A DNA stretch of 40,478 nucleotides from Pseudomonadota bacterium (GCA_018823175.1 JAHJIY010000093.1:1-40478), one strand, 5' to 3'; counted from the stretch's first letter, positions 1 through 9,316 are shown. Notes: generated by a model from the sequence alone, not told the origin. Translations and numbers: made by a program.

Positions 1-1
1 G

Positions 2-100
2 CAACACGGCAACGAAAAATCCATTCAAAATTATGTCAAGAAACAAGGTAAAACAAACCAATACAAAGAGCTGCTGAAACAGCAACTAACGTTGTTCTAG
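2..100 (+). CDS. C-terminal end of an unidentified protein, cut by the window edge
   Basis: An open frame enters from the left edge and stops with TAG at 98-100. It encodes 32 visible residues, basic and glutamine-rich, ending in QQLTLF. A good hairpin terminator follows ten bases later, which supports a real gene end. The composition would fit the tail of a transposase or another DNA-binding protein, but no diagnostic motif is visible, so I assign no function. Confidence 0.4.
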   Translation, partial: QHGNEKSIQNYVKKQGKTNQYKELLKQQLTLF

Positions 101-109
101 CACCAAATA

Positions 110-137
110 CCCCGCTGCTCTGCGGCGGGGTTGTTTA
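110..137 (+). terminator. Rho-independent terminator after the left-edge ORF
   Basis: The stem ccccgc (110-115) pairs with gcgggg (125-130) and is followed by the T-rich stretch ttgttta. It lies ten bases past the stop of the left-edge ORF. The rest of the gap to 329 is AT-rich; I see no gene or clear promoter in it. Confidence 0.65.
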
Positions 138-329
138 TTAGAAATGCTAAGGGAGAAAAATCTCCTGCTGAAATTATATAGTAGGGAACTTTCAGGATAT
201 TATCAATTTTTCTTAATGGTATTTAATTTTGACGGTTATCTATGATCGCATCTAAACGTAATTTGTTTCTTGGCCAGGTCGTTAGTCATCTAAAAAGAAT
301 GCCATTCTCAAAATTTAAGGTAGATAAAA

Positions 330-1613
330 ATGATCATCTATAATCTCTTTCCTCTTTTGGCCGGCAATTTTTCCCAGTGGCAATCTCATATCGAGCGGGC
401 GGCCGCCATGGGCTTTACCTGGATATTCGTCAATCCTGTTCAGAAAACGGGAGCTTCGGGCAGCCTGTATTCTATTGCCGATTATTTTGCCTTAAATCCT
501 GCTTTTGTGTCGAGTCGGAGCAAAAAAAAACCGGAGCGGCAGCTGGCGGATTGCGTCAAGGACGCCAGGGGAAAGGGGGTGTCCATGATGGTCGATCTGG
601 TGATCAGTCATTGCGCCGCGGATTCTTCTCTTGTCAAGGATCATCCCAAATGGTTTGTCTGGGAGCGGGGCAAGGTTGCCCATCCTTTTTGTAATGAAAA
701 CGGCAAGAAGGTGGTCTGGAAGGACCTGGCCCAATTTGATCACCGCCATTCCCGTGATGGCGAAGGGCTCTATCGCTTTATCCTGCAGGCGGTCAACTAC
801 CTGCTTGATCTCGGGTTTACCGGCTTTCGTTGTGATGCCGCCTACCAGGTGCCCGGTCGTTTGTGGCATCGTCTGATTAATGAGGTAAAAAAAGACCACC
901 CCGAGGTTTTGTTCTTTGCCGAGACCTTGGGCTGTTCGGCCGATCAGACCCGCAAAACCGCCGGCGCCGGGTTTGATTATATCTTCAACAGCTCAAAATG
1001 GTGGGATTTTCATGCCCCCTGGCTTATGGAACAGTATATGGTCTGCCGGGAGATCAGCCGGTCGGTTGGTTTTCCTGAAAGCCACGATACGCCGCGTCTG
1101 GCTGAAGAGCTTGCCGGTAATGTTGAAGGTCTCAAGCAGCGCTATCTCTTCAGCGCCCTTTTTTCGGCCGGGGTTATGATGCCCATGGGTTTTGAGTTCG
1201 GCTTCCGCAAAAAACTGCATGTGGTGAACACCACTCCGGCCGACTGGGAGCAGACCGATATCGATCTCACCGATTTTATCGGGGCAGTCAATGCGATCAA
1301 GAGTCGTTATCTGATCTTCCGGGAAGAGGCCCCGAGCAAGGTGATCGCCTATGAAAATTTTAATATCCTTCTCCTGTGGAAGAGCTCGGTGACCTCCCAG
1401 GAAGAGGCCTTGCTCATTCTTAACAAGGATATTCATAACAAGCAGTATTTTCAGGCCGATAACCTGCATGATTATGTCCAGGCCGGCTCTCCCCTGATCG
1501 ATATCTCTCCGGAGTATGCCCTTGATTTTTTGCCCGAGCCTTTTTCCTACGAGTTGCGTCCCGGTCAGGGTATTCTCTTGATTACATCCCGTGATCCTCT
1601 TCCCGAGGATTGA
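330..1613 (+). CDS. Alpha-amylase family (GH13) protein
   Basis: This 427-residue protein is a compact GH13 (beta/alpha)8-barrel enzyme acting on alpha-glucans, likely cytoplasmic since there is no signal peptide. The four GH13 regions are visible: region I MVDLVISH near 87-94, region II GFRCDAA with nucleophile Asp169, region III FFAET with acid/base Glu198, and region IV ESHDTPR with Asp253. A short C-terminal beta domain follows from about 345. It is shorter than most amylases (450-650) and lacks the RVDNPHTKP motif of GlgE. It heads a run of glucan genes (DUF4912, GH57 branching enzyme, GlgA), suggesting a role in glycogen turnover or remodelling. Exact specificity (amylase, glucanotransferase or debranching) cannot be read from the sequence. 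The start follows an AAGG stretch ten bases upstream. Confidence 0.85.
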   Translation: MIIYNLFPLLAGNFSQWQSHIERAAAMGFTWIFVNPVQKTGASGSLYSIADYFALNPAFVSSRSKKKPERQLADCVKDARGKGVSMMVDLVISHCAADSSLVKDHPKWFVWERGKVAHPFCNENGKKVVWKDLAQFDHRHSRDGEGLYRFILQAVNYLLDLGFTGFRCDAAYQVPGRLWHRLINEVKKDHPEVLFFAETLGCSADQTRKTAGAGFDYIFNSSKWWDFHAPWLMEQYMVCREISRSVGFPESHDTPRLAEELAGNVEGLKQRYLFSALFSAGVMMPMGFEFGFRKKLHVVNTTPADWEQTDIDLTDFIGAVNAIKSRYLIFREEAPSKVIAYENFNILLLWKSSVTSQEEALLILNKDIHNKQYFQADNLHDYVQAGSPLIDISPEYALDFLPEPFSYELRPGQGILLITSRDPLPED

Positions 1614-1756
1614 CCGGTTTGCTTTGTTTCACTTGGAAACGCTATTATCACTGCAGGTGGTTCTTCCGCCTTGAGTTATTCGGCGAGGAGTTGTATCATT
1701 TTTTTATTTGGTAAATAATTTTAACTCCATCATCTTGTTGAAAGAGAGACGTTTTC

Positions 1757-2545
1757 TTGGAAAAAAACTGCGATAAAAACGAGCGGGCTCTATCTGGCCG
1801 TTCCTCGGATATTCTGCCGGGAAAATATGGCGTGACCAGTGTGGTGTTGTTGCCGGTTGAACCGGGAAAGGTCCATGTCTACTGGGATTTTGTTTTGCGG
1901 CAGGCCTCCTCGTTCGGCAATGATAGTTGCCTTAAGACCTCTGCCGGAGATGATCCACACCGCACAAAGACGATTCTGCGATTTTACGAGGTCGTTGCCG
2001 GTGGTTTTGATCGACACTTTGATTTGGAGGTTGATGCCTACGCCGGTAGTCGGTATGTGGAGGTGCCCCGGCCGGGTGGCGTCTATGTGGTCGAGTTCGG
2101 ATTCCGGGCCGCAACCGGCCATTTTTTCCCGGCCATGCGCTCGGATGTTGTTCAGACCCCGCCGCCAGCCCCGGCAGAGGTGGCGGAAGTTGTTCTGCCC
2201 GCCGGGTCTGAATTATTGTCGGAAGTGGAGTCCGGAGAAGGCGGTTCTGGCGATTTTGCGGTTGAGAGCGGGACGAGATCCGGGATCGTCACCCGGAAAC
2301 GGCAAGCGGTAAACGCTTCGCAAAGCGGGATGTTGTCGGCTGTTTCGGCTTCGGCCAATATAAAGTTTCTTTCTGTCGCCCGTGAAAAAGGCTGCAGCCG
2401 CGAGGAGATCCGGACTGAAATGGATCGCTTCTGGCAGCTTACCCTGCAGCCTGATCATTATTCGACCACGTCATTGAAACTGTCTCCGGTCGATTTGACG
2501 GAACTCTGCGAAAATCGTTTTCTGTTTGGCAATTCATCAAAATAA
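1757..2545 (+). CDS. DUF4912 domain protein of the glycogen cluster
   Basis: This 262-residue protein begins with TTG behind AAAGAGAGA. Residues about 20-130 match the DUF4912 pattern: a LLPVEPGKVHVYWDF stretch, then a beta-rich segment with FYEV and a G-G-Y/F-V-VEFGF end. Known family members sit beside GH57 branching enzymes and glycogen synthases and have an Ig-like, carbohydrate-binding-like fold; their biochemical role is not settled. The middle (about 135-195) is low-complexity linker. The last 65 residues form a predicted helical segment followed by a short tail. A gap of only 45 bases to the branching enzyme gene suggests cotranscription. A scaffold or glucan-binding role is inference. 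Confidence 0.75.
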   Translation: MEKNCDKNERALSGRSSDILPGKYGVTSVVLLPVEPGKVHVYWDFVLRQASSFGNDSCLKTSAGDDPHRTKTILRFYEVVAGGFDRHFDLEVDAYAGSRYVEVPRPGGVYVVEFGFRAATGHFFPAMRSDVVQTPPPAPAEVAEVVLPAGSELLSEVESGEGGSGDFAVESGTRSGIVTRKRQAVNASQSGMLSAVSASANIKFLSVAREKGCSREEIRTEMDRFWQLTLQPDHYSTTSLKLSPVDLTELCENRFLFGNSSK

Positions 2546-2590
2546 TTTTTTGCGACGAATCCTTGGGTCTGTTTTTTTGGGGAATGATTA

Positions 2591-4174
2591 ATGACAAAAG
2601 GTTTTCTGGCAGTTGTCCTTCATGCCCATCTCCCCTTTGTTCGGCACCCCGAGCACGAAGACTCCCTTGAGGAGCGCTGGTTTTATGATGCCATCACCCA
2701 GTGTTATCTCCCTCTGCTCTTTATGATGGAAGAGTTGACTGCCGAGGGGATAGATTTTCGTTTTACTCTTTCCATCACCCCCACCCTTGGCTCAATGCTC
2801 AGTGATTCGCTGTTGCTCTCCCGCTACTGCCGTCGTCTTGATTCTTTAATTGAGCTTGGTGAGCAGGAGATTACCCGCACCGTTTCCCCCCCTGAGCTAC
2901 AGAAGCTTGCCCGCCTTTATCGTGACTCCCTGTTGCGCGCCCGTACAGCGTTTGTCGAACGTTATCATGGCGACTTGCTTGCAGAGTTTTTCAGCTGGCA
3001 GGAAAAGAAAAAGATTGAAATCATCGCAGGTTGCGCCACTCATGGCTATCTGCCGCTACTGGCCGTTGACCGGGCGGCGGTTTACAGTCAGATCAAAACC
3101 GGGATTGACTGGTATCGTCAGGTCAGCCACCGTCAGCCCACTGGTTTCTGGCTACCGGAATGCGGTTTTTATCCCGGGGTGGATGCGCTGCTCCATGATG
3201 AAGGGATCCTTTATACTTTTAACGAGACCCATGGGGTGACCCGGGCGATCCCGAGACCCCGGTTCGGGGTTTATGCCCCGGTGGTCTGTCCCTCGGGTCT
3301 GGCGGTGTTCGGGCGTGATCCCGATTCTTCTCGTCAGGTCTGGAGCTCCGGCGAAGGTTACCCCGGGGATCCTGACTACCGGGAGTATTATCGGGATATT
3401 GGCCACGATCTTGATCCGGAATATCTTAAGCCCTATATTCACCGTGACGGCATCCGGGTGGATACGGGCTATAAATATTACCGGATCACCGGCCAGGGGC
3501 TGGAAAAGGAGTTGTACGACCCGGAGAAGGCAGCGGCCAAGGCTGATCTTCATGCCCGTGATTTTTTGAATAAAAAAGAGGGGCAAATCCAGGAAATCGC
3601 CCCGCATATGGATCGTTCTCCGATCATCGTTGCGCCCTTTGATGCCGAACTATTTGGCCACTGGTGGCATGAGGGACTCAGTTGGCTGGGCGCTCTTTTC
3701 CGCAATGCGGCTCGCCGGCCCGATTCTTTACGCCTGGTGACCATCCCCGAGTATCTGGCAGAAAACCCGGCCGACCAGGTGGCGATGCCTGCTGCGGCCA
3801 GTTGGGGTAAAAATGGTTTTCATCAAACCTGGCTCAATCCCGCTAATGACTGGATTTATCCCCATCTGCATCGGGCGGTTTCCGTCATGGGTGACCTGCT
3901 CGACCGCTTCCCTGATCCGCCGCAGTTGACCCACAGGGCGTTGGCGCAGGCGGCTCGCGAATTATTGCTGGCCCAGGCCAGCGATTGGCCGTTTATGATC
4001 CACGGCGGGACGACGGTCGAGTATGCCGAGCAAAGGCTTAAAAGGCATCTTGCCCGGTTTCTGCGTTTAAGCGAGATGATTGCCGCCGGTGAGATAGACG
4101 AATTATGGCTGACCAGGATTGAGGAGCAGGAAAATATTTTTCCTGATGTTGATTACCGCACCTTTGGCCGGTAA
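2591..4174 (+). CDS. GH57 1,4-alpha-glucan branching enzyme
   Basis: This 527-residue protein has the GH57 hallmarks in order: HAHLPF at 11-16, GCATHGYLPLL at 147-157, WLPECGFYPG with nucleophile Glu190, and PFDAELFGHWWHEG with acid/base Asp351. The position and length match the Thermus-type GH57 branching enzymes, which create alpha-1,6 branches in glycogen. The C-terminal third is a helical bundle with a conserved W-rich segment (NGFHQTWLNPANDWIYPHLH), as in that group. No signal peptide, so cytoplasmic. It lies directly between the DUF4912 gene and glgA, giving a complete chain-elongation and branching pair. The start is ATG at 2591 after ggggaatgatta. Confidence 0.92.
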   Translation: MTKGFLAVVLHAHLPFVRHPEHEDSLEERWFYDAITQCYLPLLFMMEELTAEGIDFRFTLSITPTLGSMLSDSLLLSRYCRRLDSLIELGEQEITRTVSPPELQKLARLYRDSLLRARTAFVERYHGDLLAEFFSWQEKKKIEIIAGCATHGYLPLLAVDRAAVYSQIKTGIDWYRQVSHRQPTGFWLPECGFYPGVDALLHDEGILYTFNETHGVTRAIPRPRFGVYAPVVCPSGLAVFGRDPDSSRQVWSSGEGYPGDPDYREYYRDIGHDLDPEYLKPYIHRDGIRVDTGYKYYRITGQGLEKELYDPEKAAAKADLHARDFLNKKEGQIQEIAPHMDRSPIIVAPFDAELFGHWWHEGLSWLGALFRNAARRPDSLRLVTIPEYLAENPADQVAMPAAASWGKNGFHQTWLNPANDWIYPHLHRAVSVMGDLLDRFPDPPQLTHRALAQAARELLLAQASDWPFMIHGGTTVEYAEQRLKRHLARFLRLSEMIAAGEIDELWLTRIEEQENIFPDVDYRTFGR

Positions 4175-4260
4175 AATAAAAATATTTCCGGTCCTATAAT
4201 GACGCTTGACTTACCGACAGCTCCAAACTTACTATAAATATTTATCAGGAGGATCGTTTG

Positions 4261-4287
4261 ATGATACTGGTCGGAGTGATTTCGTAA
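4261..4287 (+). CDS. Possible 8-codon leader ORF coupled to glgA
   Basis: A perfect AGGAGG (4247-4252) lies eight bases before ATG 4261, which is out of frame with glgA. This frame reads MILVGVIS and stops with TAA at 4285-4287, sharing its last base with the glgA ATG (TAATG). TTG 4258 is an alternative start in the same frame. glgA itself has only a weak GGAG (4272-4275) in front. The arrangement suggests translational coupling, but this is inferred from layout alone. Confidence 0.35.
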   Translation: MILVGVIS

Positions 4288-5753
4288 TGTATATAATCCA
4301 GATTGCCTCGGAATGTGCTCCGGCGGCCAAGGTCGGCGGTCTTGGCGATGTTGTGCCGGGGCTGTCCCGTGAACTGGCGATTCGCGGAAACGCTGTTGAG
4401 CTGATTCTGCCCAAGTATGATTGTATGCGTTATGATCAGATCTGGGACCTGCAGATGGTTTATGATCATCTCATGGTGCCTTTTCACGATCAATCGGTCC
4501 ATTGCTCAGTCTTCTTTGGTTTTGTTGATGGTCTGAAGTGTTTCTTCATCGAGCCCCATTCTCACCATAATTTTTTCAACCGGGGCATCTATTATGGTCA
4601 CAATGATGATAGTGAGCGCTTTGCTTTTTTCAATCGGGCGGCCCTGGAGTTCATGCTCAAGTCCGGCAAGCATCCGGATATTATCCATTGTCACGACTGG
4701 CAGACCGGTCTGGTTCCGGTGCTGTTGTATGAGATGTATCAAAATCTGGGCATGACCAGGCCGCGGGTATGTTATACCTTGCATAACCTGGGGCACCAGG
4801 GGTTGACCGGTGGGCATATCCTGCGGCAGGTCGGTCTTAATCCCGGTCCCCTGATGAACCGGGACAAGCTGGAGGATGATCGTCGTCAAGGCGCGGCCAA
4901 TCTGATGAAGGGCGGTTGTGTTTACGCAAATTTTATCACCACTGTTTCGCCCAGATATGCCTGGGAGATCCAAAACGGCAATGGCGGCAACGGTTTGCAG
5001 CATACCCTGCATGTCCACGGCGGTAAGTTCGGCGGCGTGCTCAACGGTATTGATTACAATGTCTGGAACCCGGAGATCGATCCTTTTATTGCCGGTTGTT
5101 ACACGATTGACACCCTTGATGACAAGTACAAAAACAAGGAGGCCTTGCGCAACAGGTTTCTGTTGCGTCATGACTATAAGCCGATCATCGCCGTGGTTAC
5201 TCGTCTTGATCCCCAAAAAGGGGTCGACTTGATCAAACACGCCATCCATTATGCCCTGGCCACCGGTTGTCAGTTTGTGCTGCTCGGCTCAAGTCCGGAT
5301 CACGCCATTAATAATGATTTTCTACACCTCAAGCATCAGCTCAATGACAACCCGGATTGTCATCTCGAGATTTCCTATAGCGAGGAGCTGGCCCACCTGA
5401 TTTACGCAGGTTCCGATATGATCCTCATTCCCAGCGCCTTTGAGCCCTGTGGTTTGACCCAGATGATCGCCATGAAGTATGGCACCGTGCCTATCGTTCG
5501 CGAGGTTGGCGGTCTGGCCGACACCGTTTTTGACGCCGATTATGCCCATAAGCCATACCATGAACGCAACGGCTATGTATTTCGTGATTTTAACAACCAG
5601 GGCTTGGAGTCAGCCCTGCACCGGGCCATCGGTCTTTGGTATGCTTATCCGGCATACTTCCGGGAAATCATGGAAAACGGCATGCGTTATGATTTCTCCT
5701 GGTGTCGGCCGGGTCAGCATTATTTGGATATTTACGATTACATTAAGAGATGA
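4287..5753 (+). CDS. glgA: Glycogen synthase (GT5, ADP-glucose type)
   Basis: This 488-residue glucosyltransferase adds glucose from ADP-glucose to growing alpha-1,4-glucan. The start is placed at ATG 4287 because family members begin almost at once with the substrate loop; here MYIIQIASECAPAAK is followed by VGGLGDV, with the ADP-glucose-binding Lys15. The open frame extends upstream to 4206, but that part has no homology look. C-terminal donor-site motifs SAFEPCGLTQ and VREVGGLADT are intact. The wording of the N-terminus and of CFFIEPHS with FFNRG resembles the second cyanobacterial and plant SSIII/SSIV-like GlgA type rather than the enterobacterial one (recognition by eye). It is the last gene of the glucan cluster. 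No glgC or phosphorylase is present here. Confidence 0.93.
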   Translation: MYIIQIASECAPAAKVGGLGDVVPGLSRELAIRGNAVELILPKYDCMRYDQIWDLQMVYDHLMVPFHDQSVHCSVFFGFVDGLKCFFIEPHSHHNFFNRGIYYGHNDDSERFAFFNRAALEFMLKSGKHPDIIHCHDWQTGLVPVLLYEMYQNLGMTRPRVCYTLHNLGHQGLTGGHILRQVGLNPGPLMNRDKLEDDRRQGAANLMKGGCVYANFITTVSPRYAWEIQNGNGGNGLQHTLHVHGGKFGGVLNGIDYNVWNPEIDPFIAGCYTIDTLDDKYKNKEALRNRFLLRHDYKPIIAVVTRLDPQKGVDLIKHAIHYALATGCQFVLLGSSPDHAINNDFLHLKHQLNDNPDCHLEISYSEELAHLIYAGSDMILIPSAFEPCGLTQMIAMKYGTVPIVREVGGLADTVFDADYAHKPYHERNGYVFRDFNNQGLESALHRAIGLWYAYPAYFREIMENGMRYDFSWCRPGQHYLDIYDYIKR

Positions 5754-5911
5754 TGCAGGTAGTTTGATTTCTTGTCTAAAGGTATGTGTTTGTTTACTTA
5801 ACCACTCCATTTCATGGCGTTGGTTCTATTTGTATCTAAACTCTGTTGCATAGATCCATGATCGTCTTTAACGCGGGCGCATATTGATTTTTTCCAACTT
5901 CGGTAATCCGT

Positions 5912-6649
5912 TCAGGATGAGGTGAAGTGGACCAGAAATTCTTTGTTGCCACTGGGTCCGAGGATGGGGGAGGGAGCGATCTCGCCGCTTTCCAGGTCTA
6001 GTGTTTTTCCGAAATTCTTAATTTCTTCGATCACCTGTTCGTGTTGGGCCGGGTCTCTTACGACCCCTCCTTTGCCGACTTTTCCTTTGCCGATTTCAAA
6101 TTGCGGCTTGATCAGGGCCAGGATCGATATCTTGTCCTTGAAAAGTGGGATTAGTGGCGGTAGTAAGATTTTTAGTGAAATGAAAGCGGCGTCGATTACT
6201 GCCAGGTCCAGGGGAGTTGGGATATCAGCCGGCTGCAGGTTCCGGGCATTGGTTCTTTCCATGACCACGACTTTTGGATCTTGTCGTAGTTTCCAGTCAA
6301 GTTGTCCGTATCCCACGTCGATGGCGTATACCAGTTTGGCTCCCCTTTGCAGCAGACAATCGGTAAAGCCGCCGGTGGAAGCGCCGATATCAGCGCAGAT
6401 CAAATCGGTTGGGTCGATCCGGAAAAAATCGAGACCGGCTGCCAGTTTCAGTCCGCCGCGGCTGACGTATGGGTTGCTCTCTCCTTTCAGCACTATCTGG
6501 CAGTCGTTTGGAAACATGGAGCCCGATTTGTTGGCGGGTAGTCCGTTGACCATAATCTGGCCTGCATCGATCATGTCCTGGGCCTTCTGTCTGGTCGGCA
6601 CCAGATTACGATTAACAAGAAGTTTGTCCAGACGGATTTTAGGGGGCAT
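5912..6649 (-). CDS. tlyA: TlyA-family rRNA 2'-O-methyltransferase
   Basis: This 245-residue protein has an N-terminal S4 RNA-binding domain (about 5-60, RLDKLLVNRNLVPTRQKA) and an FtsJ/RrmJ-like methyltransferase domain. The SAM loop DIGASTGGFTD is at 87-97, the acidic DVGYGQLDWKLRQ segment at 111-123, and VIDAAFISL plus LALIKPQFE supply later motifs including a catalytic Lys. TlyA proteins methylate cytidines of 16S and/or 23S rRNA. The gene is the last of a minus-strand run after cdaA-cdaR-glmM. It is separated from glmM by the heptamer array, and no Shine-Dalgarno sequence is visible in front of its ATG. Old annotations call the family hemolysin A. Confidence 0.92.
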   Translation of the reverse strand: MPPKIRLDKLLVNRNLVPTRQKAQDMIDAGQIMVNGLPANKSGSMFPNDCQIVLKGESNPYVSRGGLKLAAGLDFFRIDPTDLICADIGASTGGFTDCLLQRGAKLVYAIDVGYGQLDWKLRQDPKVVVMERTNARNLQPADIPTPLDLAVIDAAFISLKILLPPLIPLFKDKISILALIKPQFEIGKGKVGKGGVVRDPAQHEQVIEEIKNFGKTLDLESGEIAPSPILGPSGNKEFLVHFTSS

Positions 6650-6656
6650 GTTTTGG

Positions 6657-6907
6657 GAAGGTTGAAGGTTGAAGGTATAAGGCTGAAGGTTGAAGGTATA
6701 AGGCTGAAGGCTGAAGGCTGAAGGCTGAAGGTTGAAGGTTGAAGGTTGAAGGTTGAAGGGTTGGGAAAAGGGAATTTCCAGTCTAACATTACACCTGGAG
6801 ATGCTTTTTTCCCCTTACACCTTTAGCCTTATACCTTCAGCCTTACACCTTCAGCCTTATACCTTATACCTTATACCTTCAGCCTTATACCTTATACCTT
6901 ATACCTA
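6657..6907. repeat. Heptanucleotide array in two inverted arms
   Basis: The left arm (6657-6760) is about fifteen 7-bp units of the forms GAAGGTT, GAAGGCT, GAAGGTA and TAAGGCT. The right arm (about 6813-6907) is about thirteen units of the reverse complement (ACCTTCA, GCCTTAT, ACCTTAT). A unique spacer of about 50 bp separates them. The arms can pair over long stretches, so the RNA or single strand would form a very long hairpin. It fills the entire glmM-tlyA gap and stops seven bases before the tlyA ATG. Confidence 0.95.
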
Positions 6908-6911
6908 ATAA

Positions 6912-8261
6912 TCATTTATCTGCTTTTTTAATCAGATCACATAATTCATCGGCCATTCGATCGATCGTTTCATGGCTTATCCCTTCAATCATTACCCGTA
7001 GCAGGGGTTCGGTGCCGGAAGGTCTGATCAGGATACGTCCCTGTTGGCCGAGTTTTTTCTCCATACTCTGCACTTTTTTGCTTAATCCCGGGATAGTTGC
7101 CGGATTGAGTTTCCGGGATGTTTTTACGTTTTTCAGAACCTGCGGGAAGGGGTCCATGATGGCGGCAAGTTCTGAAAGGGACTTGTCCTGTTTGATCATG
7201 ATGGCCATGATCTGAAGGGCCGCGAGGATTCCATCGCCGGTTGTGTTGTGATCAAGAAAAATCAGGTGGCCGGACTGTTCGCCGCCGAAGTTATAGCCAT
7301 TTTTCCGCATCTCCTCGACAACGTAACGGTCGCCCACGCAGGTGCGGACCATTTTCCCCCCGATATTCTGCATGGCCACTTCCAGACCCATGTTGCTCAT
7401 GACTGTTGTCACCAGGGTTTTTTTCTTCAGTTTGCGTCTGGTCATCAGGTCGGCGGCGCAGATTGCCATGATGTGGTCGCCATCGACGATTTTACCTTTT
7501 TCGTCGGAGATGATCAGGCGGTCGCCATCGCCGTCGAGTGCTATACCGATATCGGCATCGCATGATTTAACGGTTTCGGACAGATGTTGCGGGTAAAGGG
7601 CGCCGCATTCGTGATTAATGTTTTTGCCGTCCGGGTTAACGCCTATGGTTGTAACTTTGGCCCCAAGTTCTTCAAAGACATGAGGGGCCACACCGTAGGT
7701 AGCGCCATTGGCGCAATCCAGAACGATATGGAAGCCGTCCAGGGAGTATTGTGGCGGAAAGGTGTTTTTGAGGAAAACTATATAACGGCCTTTGGCGTCG
7801 TCGATCCGGGTGGCCTTGCCGATTTCTTCCGCTACCGGGCGCAGCGCAGCCATTTTCTGGGAAAAAATCAGGTCTTCAATGATTTCTTCCTGTTTGTCCG
7901 GTAGCTTAAACCCGTCCCGTGAAAATATTTTGATGCCGTTATCCTGGAAAGGATTATGGGAAGCGGAGATTACAACGCCAGCATCGGCCCGCATGCTTGT
8001 GGTGATAAAGGCTATGCCTGGTGTGGGCAGAGGACCTACCAGCAGGATGTCGACTCCCATTGAACAGATGCCGGCCGCCAGGGCATTTTCTATCATATAA
8101 CCTGAAAGCCTGGTGTCTTTGCCGATCACCACCCGGTGGTCATGTTTCATGTCTTTAACCAGAAAGGCCAAGGCGCGGCCGATCTGCATGGCTATTTCGG
8201 TGGTCATCGGGTAGATGTTGGCTACGCCACGGACGCCATCGGTTCCGAACAATCTTCTCAT
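6912..8261 (-). CDS. glmM: Phosphoglucosamine mutase
   Basis: This 449-residue enzyme converts glucosamine-6-phosphate to glucosamine-1-phosphate on the way to UDP-GlcNAc for peptidoglycan and LPS. It starts [12 protein letters not shown]. The phosphorylated serine is Ser101 in ISASHNP, the metal loop DGDGDR is at 243-248, and the C-terminal sugar-phosphate site [10 protein letters not shown] is intact. Length is normal. The ATG overlaps the cdaR stop by four bases (ATGA), so it is translated from the cdaA-cdaR-glmM transcript. In known systems GlmM binds and inhibits CdaA, linking wall synthesis to c-di-AMP. Confidence 0.96.
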   Translation of the reverse strand: MRRLFGTDGVRGVANIYPMTTEIAMQIGRALAFLVKDMKHDHRVVIGKDTRLSGYMIENALAAGICSMGVDILLVGPLPTPGIAFITTSMRADAGVVISASHNPFQDNGIKIFSRDGFKLPDKQEEIIEDLIFSQKMAALRPVAEEIGKATRIDDAKGRYIVFLKNTFPPQYSLDGFHIVLDCANGATYGVAPHVFEELGAKVTTIGVNPDGKNINHECGALYPQHLSETVKSCDADIGIALDGDGDRLIISDEKGKIVDGDHIMAICAADLMTRRKLKKKTLVTTVMSNMGLEVAMQNIGGKMVRTCVGDRYVVEEMRKNGYNFGGEQSGHLIFLDHNTTGDGILAALQIMAIMIKQDKSLSELAAIMDPFPQVLKNVKTSRKLNPATIPGLSKKVQSMEKKLGQQGRILIRPSGTEPLLRVMIEGISHETIDRMADELCDLIKKADK

Positions 8262-9316
8262 TCTGCTTGATTCCCTTGGCCGTTTTGTTGGTTTGTTGAT
8301 GTTTCCTCGGGCAAAGAGTTGTTTAAAGGTTTACGTTTTTTGGCAGGTTCGCTCTTGCTTATTTTAACGTGTACAAACTCTGGTTTGACTTCGAGTACTT
8401 TGTTCGGGCCGATCGGCTTGACTTCAACTTTTAATTTATAGGTGCCGGGCGGCAGGTTGTCGGCATTTATTTTGGGGGCGAAGATCGTCTTGAGATTATC
8501 TGTATGTTTCTGGGCAGTGGTGTAAGGTAATTCTGCCGAAATCGTGACTGTCGGCGGTTGAATCCGATAAGTGGTGCGCGGTGCGGAATGAATGATTTCG
8601 ATATCTACTGCGGGAATGAGTTTTTCAACCTGTTTTTCTTTGATTATGATATTTGCGGTGACTACCGATTCACCCAACAGGTCGGCAATTGCCGGTTTAA
8701 GTGCCAGGGTTACCTGCTTTTTGGTGTTTTCGGTTATGCCGCTAAGGTCGATATCTTCGGTAACCAGGAATATCTCATCTTTGATTACTGCCTCGGGCGC
8801 GGTGAAGGTAATGGTCGCCGGCTCAAGGACCGTTGAGGCAAGTTCAAATCCCTTTGGCAGTTTACCGACCAGGGTTGGCTTGATCGCCAGTTCTTTTTCA
8901 ATCAGGCGGTCAATGCGAAGACTGATGTTGGTCGGTTGAATGCGTAGAACGTTGATCCCGCGCGGAAAGGTGATGTCTTCCGGTTTGTGGTTCACAACCA
9001 TGGTTCCGGGCGTGGCCTTTGAGAGGTCGACTGGTCTTCTAATATATTGATTTGCCAACCTTTTGGTTAATCCGCTGGGCCCGGTGACCGTTACTTCCAG
9101 TTGTTTTTTGAACTGGTTGGATATTACCAGGCCGCGTGGCAGGTTGATAATCTCAATGGGGACAGAGACAATCATGTCGACCTTGTCTTCGCCCACCACG
9201 AAATACCACAGAAAAATGGCAAAAAAGAGCGAAGCAAGCTTGAGGACCCAGTTTTTCGGCCATTTCCATCTTGCCGGGCCGAACTGTCCTAGAATCTGTT
9301 TAACCAGTTTTTCCAT
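8258..9316 (-). CDS. cdaR: YbbR-domain regulator of diadenylate cyclase
   Basis: This 352-residue protein has one transmembrane helix near residues 23-41 ([19 protein letters not shown]), followed by an extracytoplasmic region with about three YbbR repeats (roughly 50-130, 135-220 and 230-315) and a polar low-complexity tail. CdaR proteins bind CdaA in the membrane and modulate c-di-AMP synthesis. The start overlaps the end of cdaA by 28 bases and the stop overlaps glmM, so the three genes form one tightly coupled operon. The function is assigned from domain type plus context. Confidence 0.87.
   Translation of the reverse strand: MEKLVKQILGQFGPARWKWPKNWVLKLASLFFAIFLWYFVVGEDKVDMIVSVPIEIINLPRGLVISNQFKKQLEVTVTGPSGLTKRLANQYIRRPVDLSKATPGTMVVNHKPEDITFPRGINVLRIQPTNISLRIDRLIEKELAIKPTLVGKLPKGFELASTVLEPATITFTAPEAVIKDEIFLVTEDIDLSGITENTKKQVTLALKPAIADLLGESVVTANIIIKEKQVEKLIPAVDIEIIHSAPRTTYRIQPPTVTISAELPYTTAQKHTDNLKTIFAPKINADNLPPGTYKLKVEVKPIGPNKVLEVKPEFVHVKISKSEPAKKRKPLNNSLPEETSTNQQNGQGNQAE

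Noticed and set aside
330..1613. GlgE maltosyltransferase
   Set aside because: Too short and lacks the RVDNPHTKP motif; region II reads GFRCDAA.
6571..6789. 72-residue frame reading through the heptamer array (PSTFNLQ-like repeats)
   Set aside because: A translation of the 7-bp repeats overlapping tlyA in another frame; a common artefact of such arrays.
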